From Anagrus nilaparvatae (lineage: Eukaryota > Arthropoda > Insecta > Hymenoptera > Mymaridae), in contig JAKSXM010000014.1 of assembly GCA_022575985.1 (NCBI GenBank), positions 4,774,001-4,838,000 on the forward strand: a DNA stretch of 64,000 nt, read 5' to 3'. The notes beneath the pieces are model-generated. The model did not search any database, was not told where the DNA came from, and saw only the letters and a list, made by a program, of their open reading frames with translations. The translations under genes were made by a program, and so were the position numbers. Shown here one piece after another: positions 37,101-50,675 of the stretch; position 1 is the first letter of the stretch, and each line of letters opens with the position of its first letter.

Positions 37101-40100
37101 CCTGTCTATAAACACGTTTCATATTTTAAAAAATCCATTTGCTAAAACCGGAACTTTTCCGCAAATTATTTAAACGTAAAGGCAAAGATATATTTTAGCT
37201 AATAAAATTATTTATTATTTATTATTATTAAAAAAAAAAAAAAGAACGTTATCGATTTTGGCGACAACCAAAGAGTTATATGCAGACTTTGCATATAAAA
37301 AAAGCTAAAGGCTGCCATTGGGCCTGAAATATTGTTACGAATGTCCAAAAAAATTTTCAATTTGCAAAGATGTTCATGTTAAGTATAGCGAATAAAATAC
37401 ATCATTTCGAAGGAGAGGATATTCTAAGCAAGTACTTGTTTAACGCAATATCAAAACTTTTTTTTTTTGTAACTCTTATCAATTTTGAAGATAGTAAAAA
37501 GGATTAATTAAAATTGGAAAAAGTACTGGTTCAATTATCTTAATAAAAATAATTAATATGAACATTTTGCACAATTTTACAGCATTCTAAAGAATATTTT
37601 AAGTTCAATGTCAGCATTCAGCATTTTTTTTAACCAAAGGCTTCATCGAACTCAGTTTCGGAAAGAACTTATATTGTTCATAAAAAATTTACAAATAATA
37701 AGAAGGTATCAAAACTTTGCAAGTAGCTTATATTTACCATTGTAAGCAATATTCAACAATGATATAGCAAATTTATACAGCGAGTATATATTTTTCAATA
37801 TCAGGTTGGGTTAAGAGTTTTCAAACCGCTTGAATTTTTGAAGCCAACTTAAGATAGAGAAAAGTATCTTTTCTTTACAAACTTGCTTTATTATAGTTGC
37901 ATCTTGCTCACAATAGTAAATGTAAGCTTCCTGAATATTTTAAAGCCTTCTTATATTATTTGTAACTCTTATGCCAATAAAAGTTCTTACCACAAAACAG
38001 TTGGATGCAGACTTTGCATATAAAAAAAGCTAAAAGCTGCCATTGGGCCTGAAATAACGTTTAGAATGCTTCAAAAAGTTTGCAAGATGTCATGTTAACT
38101 ATAGCGAGTAAAATACTTCATTGCTAAGTCAAGCTAAATCTTCTTATCTATGATACAGATTTCAATTATATCTTGCTAATTTGATTTTTAATAGTTAAAT
38201 TTTTTTACTTGCCTTTGTCACTTCCTAATATAAAATTGGTGTCCAGTATGAAAAAGAAAATATAAGACATCCTTGGAACCTTGGACTCGAGCAAGAATGG
38301 GTCTCATGGCATGCTTATTATGTATCTAAAAAAAATATTCAAATATTTTCACAGCAAAGTGCATATCACATATTTTCATAAAAATTAATTAATTTCATTA
38401 CCTATTATACTTTTTTTTGGAAAATATAATCTGCTGTGTATTGCAAATTGCTGCTACACTAAAACCATATAACCTGTAAAAAAAAAATAATACAATTTCA
38501 AAAAGAATCAAATTCTTGTATCAAACTAATTTATTTTTTAATTCTGATATGAGTACTTATCTGACTTTTAATATGATGTTTTATAACTCCGTATAAACTC
38601 TTTTCCATGTAATATTTTCAATATTTGTTGTTGCTGTTGATATATCAGTATATACTCGTCATGCACATAGACACCTGACAAGATTCATGTACATGACATG
38701 GCGGCCCGCGGCCGGCAGGTTATGATATACACACATGTGTGTGCACTCTGTTAACCGCAAGTCCGCAACAACAAAAAATGTCAAGAAAACTTAAAGACTA
38801 AAATATTGAAAATATTAGATGGAAAAGAGTTTACGGAGTTATAAAAAATCATATTAAAAGTCAGATAAGTACTCATATCAGAATTAAAAAATAAATTAGT
38901 TTGATACAAGAATTTGATTCTTTTTGAAATTGTATTATTTTTTTTTTACAGGTTATATGGTTTTAGTGTAGCAGCAATTTGCAATACACAGCAGATTATA
39001 TTTTCCAAAAAAAAGTATAATAGGTAATGAAATTAATTAATTTTTATGAAAATATGTGATATGCACTTTGCTGTGAAAATATTTGAATATTTTTTTTAGA
39101 TACATAATAAGCATGCCATGAGACCCATTCTTGCTCGAGTCCAAGGTTCCAAGGATGTCTTATATTTTCTTTTTCATACTGGACACCAATTTTATATTAG
39201 GAAGTGACAAAGGCAAGTAAAAAAATTTAACTATTAAAAATCAAATTAGCAAGATATAATTGAAATCTGTATCATAGATAAGAAGATTTAGCTTGACTTA
39301 GCAATGAAGTATTTTACTCGCTATAGTTAACATGACATCTTGCAAACTTTTTGAAGCATTCTAAACGTTATTTCAGGCCCAATGGCAGCTTTTAGCTTTT
39401 TTTATATGCAAAGTCTGCATCCAACTGTTTTGTGGTAAGAACTTTTATTGGCATAAGAGTTACAAATAATATAAGAAGGCTTTAAAATATTCAGGAAGCT
39501 TACATTTACTATTGTGAGCAAGATGCAACTATAATAAAGCAAGTTTGTAAAGAAAAGATACTTTTCTCTATCTTAAGTTGGCTTCAAAAATTCAAGCGGT
39601 TTGAAAACTCTTAACCCAACCTGATATTGAAAAATATATACTCGCTGTATAAATTTGCTATATCATTGTTGAATATTGCTTACAATGGTAAATATAAGCT
39701 ACTTGCAAAGTTTTGATACCTTCTTATTATTTGTAAATTTTTTATGAACAATATAAGTTCTTTCCGAAACTGAGTTCGATGAAGCCTTTGGTTAAAAAAA
39801 ATGCTGAATGCTGACATTGAACTTAAAATATTCTTTAGAATGCTGTAAAATTGTGCAAAATGTTCATATTAATTATTTTTATTAAGATAATTGAACCAGT
39901 ACTTTTTCCAATTTTAATTAATCCTTTTTACTATCTTCAAAATTGATAAGAGTTACAAAAAAAAAAAGTTTTGATATTGCGTTAAACAAGTACTTGCTTA
40001 GAATATCCTCTCCTTCGAAATGATGTATTTTATTCGCTATACTTAACATGAACATCTTTGCAAATTGAAAATTTTTTTGGACATTCGTAACAATATTTCA

Positions 40101-43100
40101 GGCCCAATGGCAGCCTTTAGCTTTTTTTATATGCAAAGTCTGCATATAACTCTTTGGTTGTCGCCAAAATCGATAACGTTCTTTTTTTTTTTTTTAATAA
40201 TAATAAATAATAAATAATTTTATTAGCTAAAATATATCTTTGCCTTTACGTTTAAATAATTTGCGGAAAAGTTCCGGTTTTAGCAAATGGATTTTTTAAA
40301 ATATGAAACGTGTTTATAGACAGGGTGGTTTAACCCATTAGCGTCGGTTTTTCACCCCTAACTGCCTCTGAAAGTGGATGGATTTTAGTGAAACCTTTTG
40401 CATTCGCTTCTGAAAAATCATACAAACAAAGCGTCGGAACGGATAATTGTCGCAACCACCCATTTTTAACCCCTCCCCCCCCCCCCCAATTTTGAAATAT
40501 AGTAAAAAATGTTTTTATCGACTTTTATATTATGCTATGTGGTTAAATAGGTCACTAAATTAGAATTTTGGGTCAAAAATGACATTTAACAGGTTCCAAG
40601 GGGTGAATTTGGCCATTTTTTCATCCCAAATACCCCCAAAATTGACATAAACCTTTAAGGTACTTTTTTTTTAAACTAAATGAACTAAATAGGTTTTTTA
40701 GGTCGCTGATCTCAAAAATGATGTCAGAAATATCATACAATAGGTTCTAAAGGGTGAAATTGGCCATTTTTCACCCCTTTCACCCCTAAAAAACTAATTT
40801 TGCCAAAAGAACTTATTTTTTTATTTTCAAAGGTCCTAGCAGGTTTTTTTGGACGCTGACACACTTAGCTTTGAATTAAACACTTAGTTTTGAATCGGCA
40901 AGAAAAATATTAATAAGATTCTTTTCATATTTAGTAATACTAGAAACTTAAGTAGGACTATACATTAAAAAAAATCCACTAACAGATTCCCGCTTGTTGC
41001 AAGCCAAATTTCACTTGTAGCTAACTACGTTAAACGATATTGCTAATTACTTAAAACGTAAAGAAAATTAAAAAAAAAATATTTTCAACTCTTTTCGTAC
41101 TTTCAGTGAATTTGCAAAAACTATTTTCTCACCCTTAGAAAAAATAATTCAGAATATGGAAGAAGATTTGCCATGGGAGGAAATTTCCGCCATAGAGTTG
41201 CCCTTAGCCTTCCTGAACCCATTATAATTCTAGCACGATCCTCAAAAATAATTTTTTTTTAAAATCGGGCAGATTTTTAGATTTAGATAGATATTTTTCT
41301 TTTTTAGAAAAAAAGAATGCCCAAAAAATCACAGTTTATCATAATTAACGTGCAATCCGCGCCTTTCTTTTATTTTGCTTCCATGGTTTAAAATGTACCA
41401 TATCTTTGTCAGCGGGGAGAAAACCCGTTTTTTACGATCGCTCTTCGGTATAAAAAAGGTATTTTTGACCCACTATGGGAAGAAAATTATGTATTATCCT
41501 TGGACATAAAAAAAGGATTCCCCAGATAACAGTTTATGTGGGGCCTGGGAAATTCTTTATTTTTTCGCCCTCGGTTAAAATGTATAGTGTTGGCCTGAAT
41601 TTTTCGTATAGTAATATTTTTTTTTATTAAATTATAAGAAAAAATTTTTCTTGCTGATAGGTCCATAAAATTTTTTTTGATTATTATTGTTAGTATGACG
41701 GTTTAATACGAGTATGAACTCTCGTTGCCCGCAGGAGGAATTTTGAGGATGTTTGGTATTCTTTGCGGGTGTTTAAAATTTTTTATCTGATACACTCTTT
41801 ATATGTATTTCGAGTCTCTGATCTCGAATACGGTATCTATTTTTAGTAAAAAGATACGGTAAAAATTTTTTACCCAAAACGATTCAGTCGCAAAAAAAAA
41901 TGCAGGTTATTTATTTTGGTTTCTTAGCCCTTTTTTGGTTTTACAAACAGAGAGTTTTTAATAAAAGCAGATACCATAATAGGGTTTAGGAACCCCAAAA
42001 ACCAAAAGTGACAGATAAAAAGATTTTAAAAAACCGCTAAAGATAACCTCGAAATTCCTATTGCGGGCAACTAGTCCATTTTCGGCGCAATTGGATTGCG
42101 TATTTGTATATTCACATTGCATAAATCTTAGGCTGTAAAAGTAAAAAATGCACGATATCGCACGTAAATTTTTTAATTTTACGGCCAAATGCTGCACATA
42201 GTTTTCTTTGTCAGTGGCAATAAAACATTTATTTTCGAATCAGCAAGAAAAATAATAAAATTTTTTTCATATTATATTTAGTAATAGTAGAAACTTAAGT
42301 AACACTACCCTCGTGGAAAAAAAAGAACATAATATCCCATAATATCCCATAATATCCCATAATATCTCCATTTTTTGGCACATAATATGGGATAATATGG
42401 GATATTATGGGATATTATGGGATAATATCTCATAAATGAGCAAAAAAAAAAAAATGAAAAAAAAAGTAAAATTATCATTAGAACATTAACATTAGGATTG
42501 ATAGGCAATATAGGTGGCAGTAATAAAAAGTATATTAATATAAATATATTCCGAAGGCAAAATTATTTAATTTTTTTTATTCAATTTAAGTTTTAGAAAG
42601 AAAAGACAATCTTAATTTTTTCTTGTTAAGATACTTGATTAATTAATTATAATTATAAATTTGTTAAAAAGTTTAAAATAATTTTGTATTTAGGACTAAG
42701 AAAATAAAATTTTCTTTTAGATGAAAATTATAATTTGTACATCAAATCTACTTCGCGCGCTAGGTTTTTGAATGAAAATTTAAAATTTTTTAACAAGAAA
42801 ACGGAAAGGGATAATAGAAAATTTTTTTTGTGGTGAATAAGTACACTAAAGTATTAAAATAAAATAACTAAAATTTTGTTTTATTCATTTTTACGAATGT
42901 AAAGTTATCCGCCAGAAGCCTTTCTAGAAGGGGCTCTTAACTATATCTTTTAACTTGAAAATAAAAAATATGTAAATAATTGTTATTTTACAATTTAAGT
43001 TAAAACTGGGGGTTTTATGGGGCGCTGAATCGATATTTTTGGTCAGTAATGTGAAAAAAACGTTTGCGTTTGCGGTAAACTCGGAAAATAGACGTTTTCT

Positions 43101-43525
43101 CATCCTGAAAAATGAAAATCGTAAAACTTTATGTTTTCGGTGTCGCTAAACTCGAAAATGAGGTCCTCAGAGTCCGAAAATGCCTTACTCAAAACACCGA
43201 AAACACCCTTTTCTTACCAAAAATTTTTGGATTTTATAGCGAGAATCGTAAATATTCGGAACATCTGGATCGTAAATTACAATGGATGACTTAAATATGT
43301 TGGGGAAATACCGAAAACTACTTCCGTTTATTCCAACGCGCCTTCTTGGCCGAGAAACGCAGGTCTCAATTCTATAACAATGTTATAAAAAAACTTATGA
43401 CCGGTTTGTGTAACTACACAACCAACGAGCATGGAACATGTTCACTAATAACTAACACTGATAATAAAGTATCTATTCTGTTCATAATATCAATATTTAT
43501 ATCCAAGTATTTCTGCACTAAAGTT

Positions 43526-44430
43526 CTTTAGAGACTTCTGCACCAATGGTCCCTAGGTACTTCTGCACCAAAGGTCTTTAGGGACTTCTGCACCATAGGT
43601 CCCTAGGTACTTCTGCACCAATGCTCCCTAGGTACTTCTGCACCAAAGGTCTTTAGAGACTTCTGCGCAAATCGTCCCTAGGTACTTCTGCACCAAAGGT
43701 CTTTAGGGACTTCTGCACCATAGGTCCCTAGGTACTTCTACACCAATGCTTCCTAAGTACTTCTGCACCATAGGTCCCTAGGTACTTCTGCACCAAAGGT
43801 CTTTAGGGACTTCTGCACCAATGCTCCCTAAGTACTTCTGCACCAAAGGTCTTTAGAGACTTCTGCACCATAGGTCCCTAGGTACTTCTACACCAATGCT
43901 TCCTAAGTACTTCTGCACCATAGGTCCCTAGGTACTTCTGCACCAAAGGTCTTTAGGGACTTCTGCACCAATGCTCCCTAAGTACTTCTGCACCAAAGGT
44001 CTTTAGAGACTTCTGCACCATAGGTCCCTATGTACTTCTGTACCAATGCTCCCTAATTACTTCTGCACCAAAGGTCTTTAGAGACTTCTGCACCAATGGT
44101 CCCTAGGTACTTCTGCACCAAAGGTCTTTAGGGACTTCTGCACCATAGGTCCCTAGGTACTTCTACACCAATGCTTCCTAAGTACTTCTGCACCAAAGGT
44201 TCCTAGGTACTTCTGCACCAAAGGTCTTTAGGGGCTTCTGCACCAATGCTCCCTAAGTACTTCTGCACCAAAGGTCTTTAGAGACTTCTGCACCATAGGT
44301 CCCTAGGTACTTCTGTACCAAAGGTCTTTAGGGGCTTCTGCACCATAGGTCCCTAGGTACTTCTGAACCAATGCTCCCTAGGTACTTCTGCACCAATGCT
44401 CCCTAAGTACTTCTGCACCAAAGGTCCCTA
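43526..44430. repeat. 25 bp minisatellite, ~36 copies, three alternating variants
   Basis: The unit is ACTTCTGCACCA followed by one of three endings: 'aaggtctttaggg/gag', 'taggtccctaggt' or 'atgctccctaagt'. The variants recur in a higher-order order (blocks around 43740-43870 and 43880-44010 are near duplicates). Variation lies within the units, with no unique spacers, so it is not CRISPR-like. Confidence 0.9.
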
Positions 44431-44454
44431 AATCGAAAATATTCTAAGTCCCAT

Positions 44455-44535
44455 TTGACCCCCCCCCCCCTTAAAAAGGACATATTTGACCCCCCCCCTT
44501 AAAAAGGACAAATTTGACCCCCCCCCCTTAATTTT
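44455..44535. repeat. Three C-tracts spaced ~30 bp
   Basis: Three units of 'atttgaccccccccc' with 9-12 C each, joined by 'ttaaaaaggaca'. A similar 'tccatttgaccccccc' occurs at 48370. The minus strand has corresponding G-tracts. Confidence 0.7.
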
Positions 44536-46157
44536 CCAGTTCTGAAGTACCCCCTCCCTATAAACATGTTCCATGTTAATAGGGTTTTTAGGCAATTTTC
44601 CAAATAACGCTGTGATATTGCAATTCTACCAAAATACTACTGTTTGGCCTCATTTTTTTTGTATAAGTGCAACCTTTCATTCACCGTAAACCGCAATTTT
44701 TATCACCGATTCTCTCATCGCTATAGTTAGTAAACCAAATGTCCATTTTTTGCCAAAAATGACCAATTTTAAAATTGCTGTAAAAATTGTAATTTTTGAT
44801 GAAAATGAGTCTTAAAGGTCTCAAAAATTTTGTATAAGCTCTAATTTTTGAAAAATTTTTTACTCATTCCTTTTCGATTTTTTGTTTAGCAGATATGATA
44901 ATTTAAAAAAAAAGAGTCTCAACTTCAGGTTTTAAAAAAAAAAATCATATTTTATCACTATCTTTGTCGAGTCATATCTCCGAAAGGTCTAAAGCAAAAT
45001 GGACAAGTGACAAATTTTTCGAAACTTGAAACTAGTACAAAATGTTGGAGACTAATAAGACTTATTCGTTTCATAAAAAATTACAATTTTAGCAGCAATT
45101 GTAAAATTGGTCATTTTTGACAAAAAATGGACATTTGATTTACTAACTATAGCGATGAGAGAATCGGTGATAAAAAATTGCGGTTTACAGGGAATGAAAG
45201 GTAGCACTTATACAAAATACGCTGTCAAGTAATTGGCACTATGGTTCCTCTTTAGCAATAACAAAATGTAAAGTATAATGTCATAAGAAGAACTAAGAAT
45301 GATCTTTGAATGATCTATTCCTTGGTACTGTTAGTTTAACATTTCATGGAAAAAATTAGGTTTTTTACGTAAAAAAAAAAGATTTTTCTACACTAGTACA
45401 TAATCTTCTTTTATGATAATTATGTCTGCTAGACAGTTTTTGGTGTAGCTGGTGTAGTTATATCTTGAAGACATAATTACACCAGCTACAGGAATAAAGA
45501 AAAAATTTTTGCTATGTTTAAATTGAGGAATAAAAATGATACCTAGTAAAAACGTTAATTCTAGATATTCGTAATTTCATAGAAATAAATTAAGTACTAT
45601 GTCCAAAAAGAAAACAATTTATGGTGTTTTTTAAATTTTTTTATGTAAAAAATTTTGAAAAAAAAAATTTCGAAAAATTACGTATCAGATGGAGAAATCC
45701 TTTACAAACGATAATTCTAGATATTCGTACTCTCATAGGAAAAAATTAAGTATTACGTCCTAAAATAAAAAAAAATTTGGCGTTTTTTGTATTTTTTGGC
45801 GACAAAAATTTTGAGAAAAAAAGTTTTGAAAAAATGAAGTATCAGGCCCAAAAAATTATAAAAAATATTTCTAAAACTAGTACTTCCACAGAAACAAATT
45901 AAGTACTGCATCCATAAAGAAAAAAAAAATTGGTATTTTTTGTATTTTTTGGTAAAAAAAATTTTGAGAAAAAAATTCATCAGATTCGAGATATCGAGTA
46001 AAAATCGTACTTTTAAATATAAGTACTTTCATGGAAATAAATGAGGTATTACATCCAAATTAAAAAAAAAGAAAAGTAGTTTGAGATTTTTTGATGAAAA
46101 AATTTTTGAAAAAAAAATTAGGTCTTAATTCCATAATGGTTGTGAAATTTCACCGGT

Positions 46158-46158
46158 T

Positions 46159-46184
<26 letters not shown>
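46158..46184. repeat. (CA)n microsatellite
   Basis: About thirteen CA units in an unbroken run within the 4.8 kb element. Confidence 0.85.
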
Positions 46185-46189
<5 letters not shown>

Positions 46190-48043
46190 GACTTTTTTTA
46201 AAAACCGGTTTTTTAGCTTCCCGCAAACGCAAATGTTTTTTCACATTCCTGACCAAAAATATCGATTCAGCGCCCTAAAAAAACTTCAGATACCGTTTTT
46301 TAATTGATTAAAATAAAGTTTTACGATTTTCACTTTTCAAAATGAAAAAACACCTATTTTCCGAATTTCTCGCAAATGCAAACGTTTTTTCACATTCTTG
46401 AACAAAAATATCGATTCAGCGCCCCAAAAAACCCCCAGTTTCAACTTAAATTGTAAAATAAGAATTATTTACATAAGATATAGTTAAGAGCCCCTTCTAG
46501 AAAGGCTTCTGGTGGATAACTTTACATTCGTAAAAATGAATAAAACAAAATTTTTTTAATACTACTTTAGTGTACTTATTCACCACAAAAAAAATTTTCT
46601 ATTATCCCTTTCCGTTTTCTTGTTAAAAAATTTTAAATTTTCATTCAAAAACCTAGCGCGCGAAGTAGATTTGATGTACAAATTATAATTTTCATCTAAA
46701 AGAAAATTTTATTTTCTTAGTCCTAAATACAAAATTATTTTAAACTTTTTAACAAATTTATAATTATAATTAATTAATCAAGTATCTTAACAAGAAAAAA
46801 TTAAGATTGTCTTTTCTTTCTAATAAACTTAAATTGAATAAAAAAAATTAAATAATTTTGCCTTCGGAATATATTTATATTAATATACTTTTTATTACTG
46901 CCACCTATATTGCCTATCAATCCTAATGTTAATGTTCTAATGATAATTTTACTTTTTTTTTCATTTTTTTTTTTTTGCTCATTTATGAGATATTATCCCA
47001 TAATATCCCATAATATCCCATATTATCCCATATTATGTGCCAAAAAATGGAGATATTATGGGATATTATGGGATATTATGTTCTTTTTTTTCCACGAGGG
47101 TACATTTAAAAAAAAATCCACTAGCGGATTTTTTTTATCTCGTAAAACGATTGCAAATTACTTAAAACGAAAAGAAAATAAAAAAAAAACGTTTTTCAAC
47201 TTTTTTGAGATATGTGTGTATCGGTATAATGAGACATGAGAAATTAATTTTAAAAAAAATAGAAACATTTGTTATTATTAATTTTACAAAAAGTCATTTG
47301 AAATCGTTTGACAAGAAAAAAAATCCCGCTTGCCACCAGCGGAATTCTATCTGTTTGCCATTAACGGCTTTTCCGCATGCAGCAAGCAGAATATTTCCAG
47401 TTGCGGCAAGCGGATTTTTTTTTCAGAAGATGTCACCTGAATGTGTTTTCTTGAAGGCCACTCGATGATATTATTTCATTCAGCAAAAATTAGCAAGTTA
47501 TTTGGAATCGCATCAAGGCATAAAATTGTATTATTTTTTTTTTCTGTAAATAAATAATTATTGTTTTTTTATTAATTTAATTCTACATTTTTGGCTTGAT
47601 TCCTTGATATCCAAAACTTTTTATAATCATAAAAATAATTATTGTACAATATTTTTAAAAAACTTTAAAACTAAAATCAAAATTTTAAAGTATGTATACA
47701 AAAGTATTAAAATAAATTTTAAAAAGATTTCAAAAACCTTTTACAACTTACAAAAAAAAAGAAAAAATTAATAAAAGTAAAAAAATTTATTAGTCCCGAA
47801 AAAATTAAGTCTTTTGATAGGGGTAAATTTATACTTAAAGCAAAGTTTTTTGTGATTATTACTCATTTTCATGCTCAATTACTCTTTTTGTAAGGGTAAT
47901 AAAAGTTTTAAAAAAAAAATAACCCAAAACGAAAAAGTTACGTAAAAAATTACGTAAAAAGTTACGTAATAAATTACGTAAAAAATTACGTAAAAATTTA
48001 CGTAAATTTTTACGTAAAAATATGCGTTAAATTTTTCACCTGT

Positions 48044-48500
48044 GTGCATACGGGATTCCGAGTCAAATGGGCTAAGTGTTTTTTGAATTAGGGATTTTGA
48101 CAACTTTTGGTATATGGACCTTAAATTTAGAGGTTTTCTTTAGTACCCCTCCCTGTAAATATGCTATATGTTAAGAATCCGTTATGCAATAACCGGAAAT
48201 AAACACAACTTGCGACAACCGGAAATTACTGTTTACGGGAACCGAAAATTTTTATTGCATTCGGAAATCCGGTTATCAGTAACGGATTATAAACTGTGAC
48301 ATATGCATAGTCATAATTAAAGATTAAAACTGTTAAACAGAAAGTTTTCAATGTCACTAAATCGAAATAATGTCCATTTGACCCCCCCCCCCCCAAACAT
48401 AAATTTTTCACGACCCCACCCCCTGAATTGGAAGGCTTTCTCTAGTCTTGCTAAAAAAAAAACATGCTGGTTTACCAGATGGTTAACCACCAGGTATTTA
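48044..48500. other. Spacer, no gene seen
   Basis: Contains repeated 'accggaaat' phrases (48190-48275) and one C-tract near 48380, related to the tracts in the 4.8 kb element. No exon is supported. Confidence 0.35.
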
Positions 48501-48860
48501 AAAAAAATAATACGACCCCAGGATGAAAATGAACCTTGCAGGTAGAAGCGAATAACCTGGGGGTATAATTTTCAATTTCTCGACGATGGCAGACCATAAA
48601 AATTAAAAATTATGACTTTTAACTTTACAAGGGGGTTTTATAGGGCAAGAAATATGAATTCAGGGTGGAAATTATTCAATTTTTCGACCCAACATATTTT
48701 CCGATTTTCAAGATGGCGGACCACAAAATTTAAAAATATCAACTTTTAACTTTACAAGGGGGTTTTTGAGGGTGAGAAAAATGAATTTAGGGTGAAAAAT
48801 ATTCAATTCTTTGATCCAACATATTTTCCGATTTTCCAAGATAATAATAACCATAAAAGG
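48501..48860 (+). repeat. Short CCAAGATGGCGGA-type array with conserved edges
   Basis: 'ccaggatgaaaatgaacctt' at the left edge and 'aaaaggaccccacacc' at the right match the edge sequences of the arrays in the 24-27 kb palindrome, so the block has defined limits. Cores lie near 48583, 48708 and 48836 (the last decayed to 'ccaagataata'). Confidence 0.65.
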
Positions 48861-49089
48861 ACCCCACACCATTAGCATTGGAAAATTGCAAATGGTGCGA
48901 TTTCCAAACTTTGGGAATCGATAGTTCAAGAGATTTTGAAACAAAAATGTCTTATGGAAAAATCGGAAATATTCATTCCCTTTTGAGATACGGAGGCTAG
49001 AAGTGTAAAAAAGTTAAAAAATTATTTTGCTGATACAGAAGACGTAAGTAAAAGATTTTGCTTGTAGGGATTAACGTATGAATCAAGAT

Positions 49090-50095
49090 TGGGTTTCAAT
49101 ATGTTTTATGGGTCACTGATTCTAATAATGATGTTCCTAAAAACCCAAACGTACGTGTTAGCCCTTAAAGGGCATAAATGGCCCTTTTAAGGGTTTCTAA
49201 GTACAAATCATAAATGCTTACATCATATATCAAACTATACGTTTTTTGGGTCACTGATTCCAATAATGATGTTCCTAAAAACCCAAACGTATGTGTTAGC
49301 CCTTAAAGGGCAAAAATGGCTTTTTAAAGGGTTTTTAAGTACAAATCATAAATGCTTACATCATAATTCAAACTATACGTTTTTTGGGTCACTGATTCCA
49401 ATAATGATGGTCCTAAAAACTCAAACGTATGTTTTAGCCATTAAAGGGTAAAAATGGCCCTTTTAAGTGTTTCTAAATACAAATCATAAATGCTTACATC
49501 ATAACTTAAACTGTACGATATTATGGAGGCTAAATTCGATGATGGTCGTCACTAAACCCAAATGGTTTATGAAGAGCTCTCAAAGGGCTACATTGTCCTT
49601 TTTAGGTCTTTTTGGTTACAGGAATTTTACAAAGACAACTCTCTTAATTCTCATCATAAGTTAATCTTGGTTTTTAAACTATTTTTTTTTGTTTTTGGGA
49701 CCATCATCTTTGAATCTAGTGATGTAACTATCGTACAGTTTAAGTAACTAATAAAGTTATTAATGATTCACACATAGTAAACCCTAAAAAGGGCAACTTT
49801 GCCCTATAAGGGCTTTAGAAATACTGTTAGCATTTTCAGATCGTCATCAAGTAATTTTACCACCCGAAAAGTGTTTATCTTCAGTTCTTTACATTGTTCT
49901 CAAGAATCTTACAAGAAAAAGACCTAAAAAGGGCAATACAGCCCTTTGAGAACTCTTCATAAACCATTTGGGTTTAGTGACGACCATAATCGAATTTATC
50001 CTCCATAATATAGTACAGTTTGAGTTATGATATAAGCATTTATGATTTGTACTTAGAAACCCTTAAAAGGTCCATTTTTGCCCTTAATTTCTGCC
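49090..50095. repeat. Tandem ~175 bp units followed by an inverted copy
   Basis: Units near 49105, 49255, 49390 and 49520 carry 'aaatcataaatgcttacatc', 'ttgggtcactgattcc' and 'cccttaaagggc'. An inverted copy covers about 49900-50090 ('ggtttagtgacgacca', 'ataagcatttatgatttgta'). It looks like a foldback element with one arm amplified. No CDS. Confidence 0.6.
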
Positions 50096-50675
50096 CTGGT
50101 GCTGGGTCCTTTGGTGCTTTACAAATAAAAATAAAAAAAATTTGGAGGATTACAATATATAAAAGGTATATTTGGAGCATTACAAATGTCTCTGTTATTA
50201 TCCGCTGCTTTATAAAACACCAAATTAGTGTTTGGAAAATTTAAAATCACCAAGATATATAAAATTGGATCTTTTTGAGAAAAATTGCCCGATACTTTAA
50301 ATAGCTTTTAAATTTAAATTAATAATAAATCATTATTTTATTTTAATTAATTCCATCTTTATTATTCATTTTAAATCGATATATTGACCGTTATTAAACT
50401 AAAATTAGTTGCTAAATTATATATATATATATAGGGTTTTGGGTGTTATCTATGAGGCTATCTCTGATATAATTGTCAATATCAGCTAATCATGATATTA
50501 GAATTAAAAATCAACTTTAAGCTATCTTGCCCTTCCAAAAAAGGCCAAATATTGTCTTAAAGGGTTATAAATATAAATAGGGTTATTATTGTTGTTATTT
50601 CTAATTAAGGGTCGGGTTATAAATGAGTTACAATTTCAGGTATTAACATATTAGGTTTAAGATACAAACTACGAT
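50096..50675. other. AT-rich spacer, no gene seen
   Basis: A tract of TA repeats near 50420 and otherwise featureless sequence before the TTAA site of the next element. Confidence 0.35.

Larger units (their letters stand above)
42308..47100. mobile_element. 4793 bp TA-flanked palindromic element inserted in the right arm
   Basis: The ends are CCCTCGTGGAAAAAAAAGAA and its complement, with TA at 42306-42307 and 47101-47102. The left palindrome arm at 35115-35125 shows the uninterrupted site with a single TA, which proves insertion and its limits. Its own arms (42308-43080 against about 46230-47100) are near identical and begin with repeats of 'ataatatccc'. The core holds a minisatellite, C-tracts, another inverted repeat (44666-44795 against 45070-45220), a ~150 bp degenerate tandem block (45540-46130) and a (CA)n run. 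No transposase. The TA and CCCT-type ends resemble Tc1/mariner MITEs, but its size is unusual for one. Confidence 0.85.
34086..48043. mobile_element. Giant palindrome: two ~4.5 kb inverted arms, one carrying a 4.8 kb insertion
   Basis: CACAGGTGAAAAATTTAACG at 34086 is mirrored by its complement ending at 48043. Inward, arms 34086-38626 and 38799-48043 are near identical for their whole length (positions pair to a sum of 77425 inside 42307). They surround a 172 bp GC-richer spacer (38627-38798) that contains GGCGGCCCGCGGCCGGC. Two events break the symmetry: a TA-flanked 4793 bp element at 42308-47100 in the right arm, and 88 bp at 34705-34792 present only on the left. The arms include TIR fragments and blocks of the 139-1663 family, and an ATTTTTTACGTA-type short tandem array near both outer ends. 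No coding gene; open frames at 35228-35467 and 41958-42197 are simply the two mirror copies. Confidence 0.8.

Noticed and set aside
35228..42197. Two identical 79-residue open frames on opposite strands
   Set aside because: They are mirror copies within the palindrome arms; no domain, and identity follows from the DNA duplication.
43526..44430. CRISPR array
   Set aside because: The 25 bp units are contiguous with no unique spacers, the genome is eukaryotic, and variation lies within the units.
42305..47239. Hydrophobic open frames starting MPINPNVNV at both ends of the 4.8 kb element
   Set aside because: They are the element's inverted termini (ataatatccc repeats and T-runs) read through; not membrane proteins.
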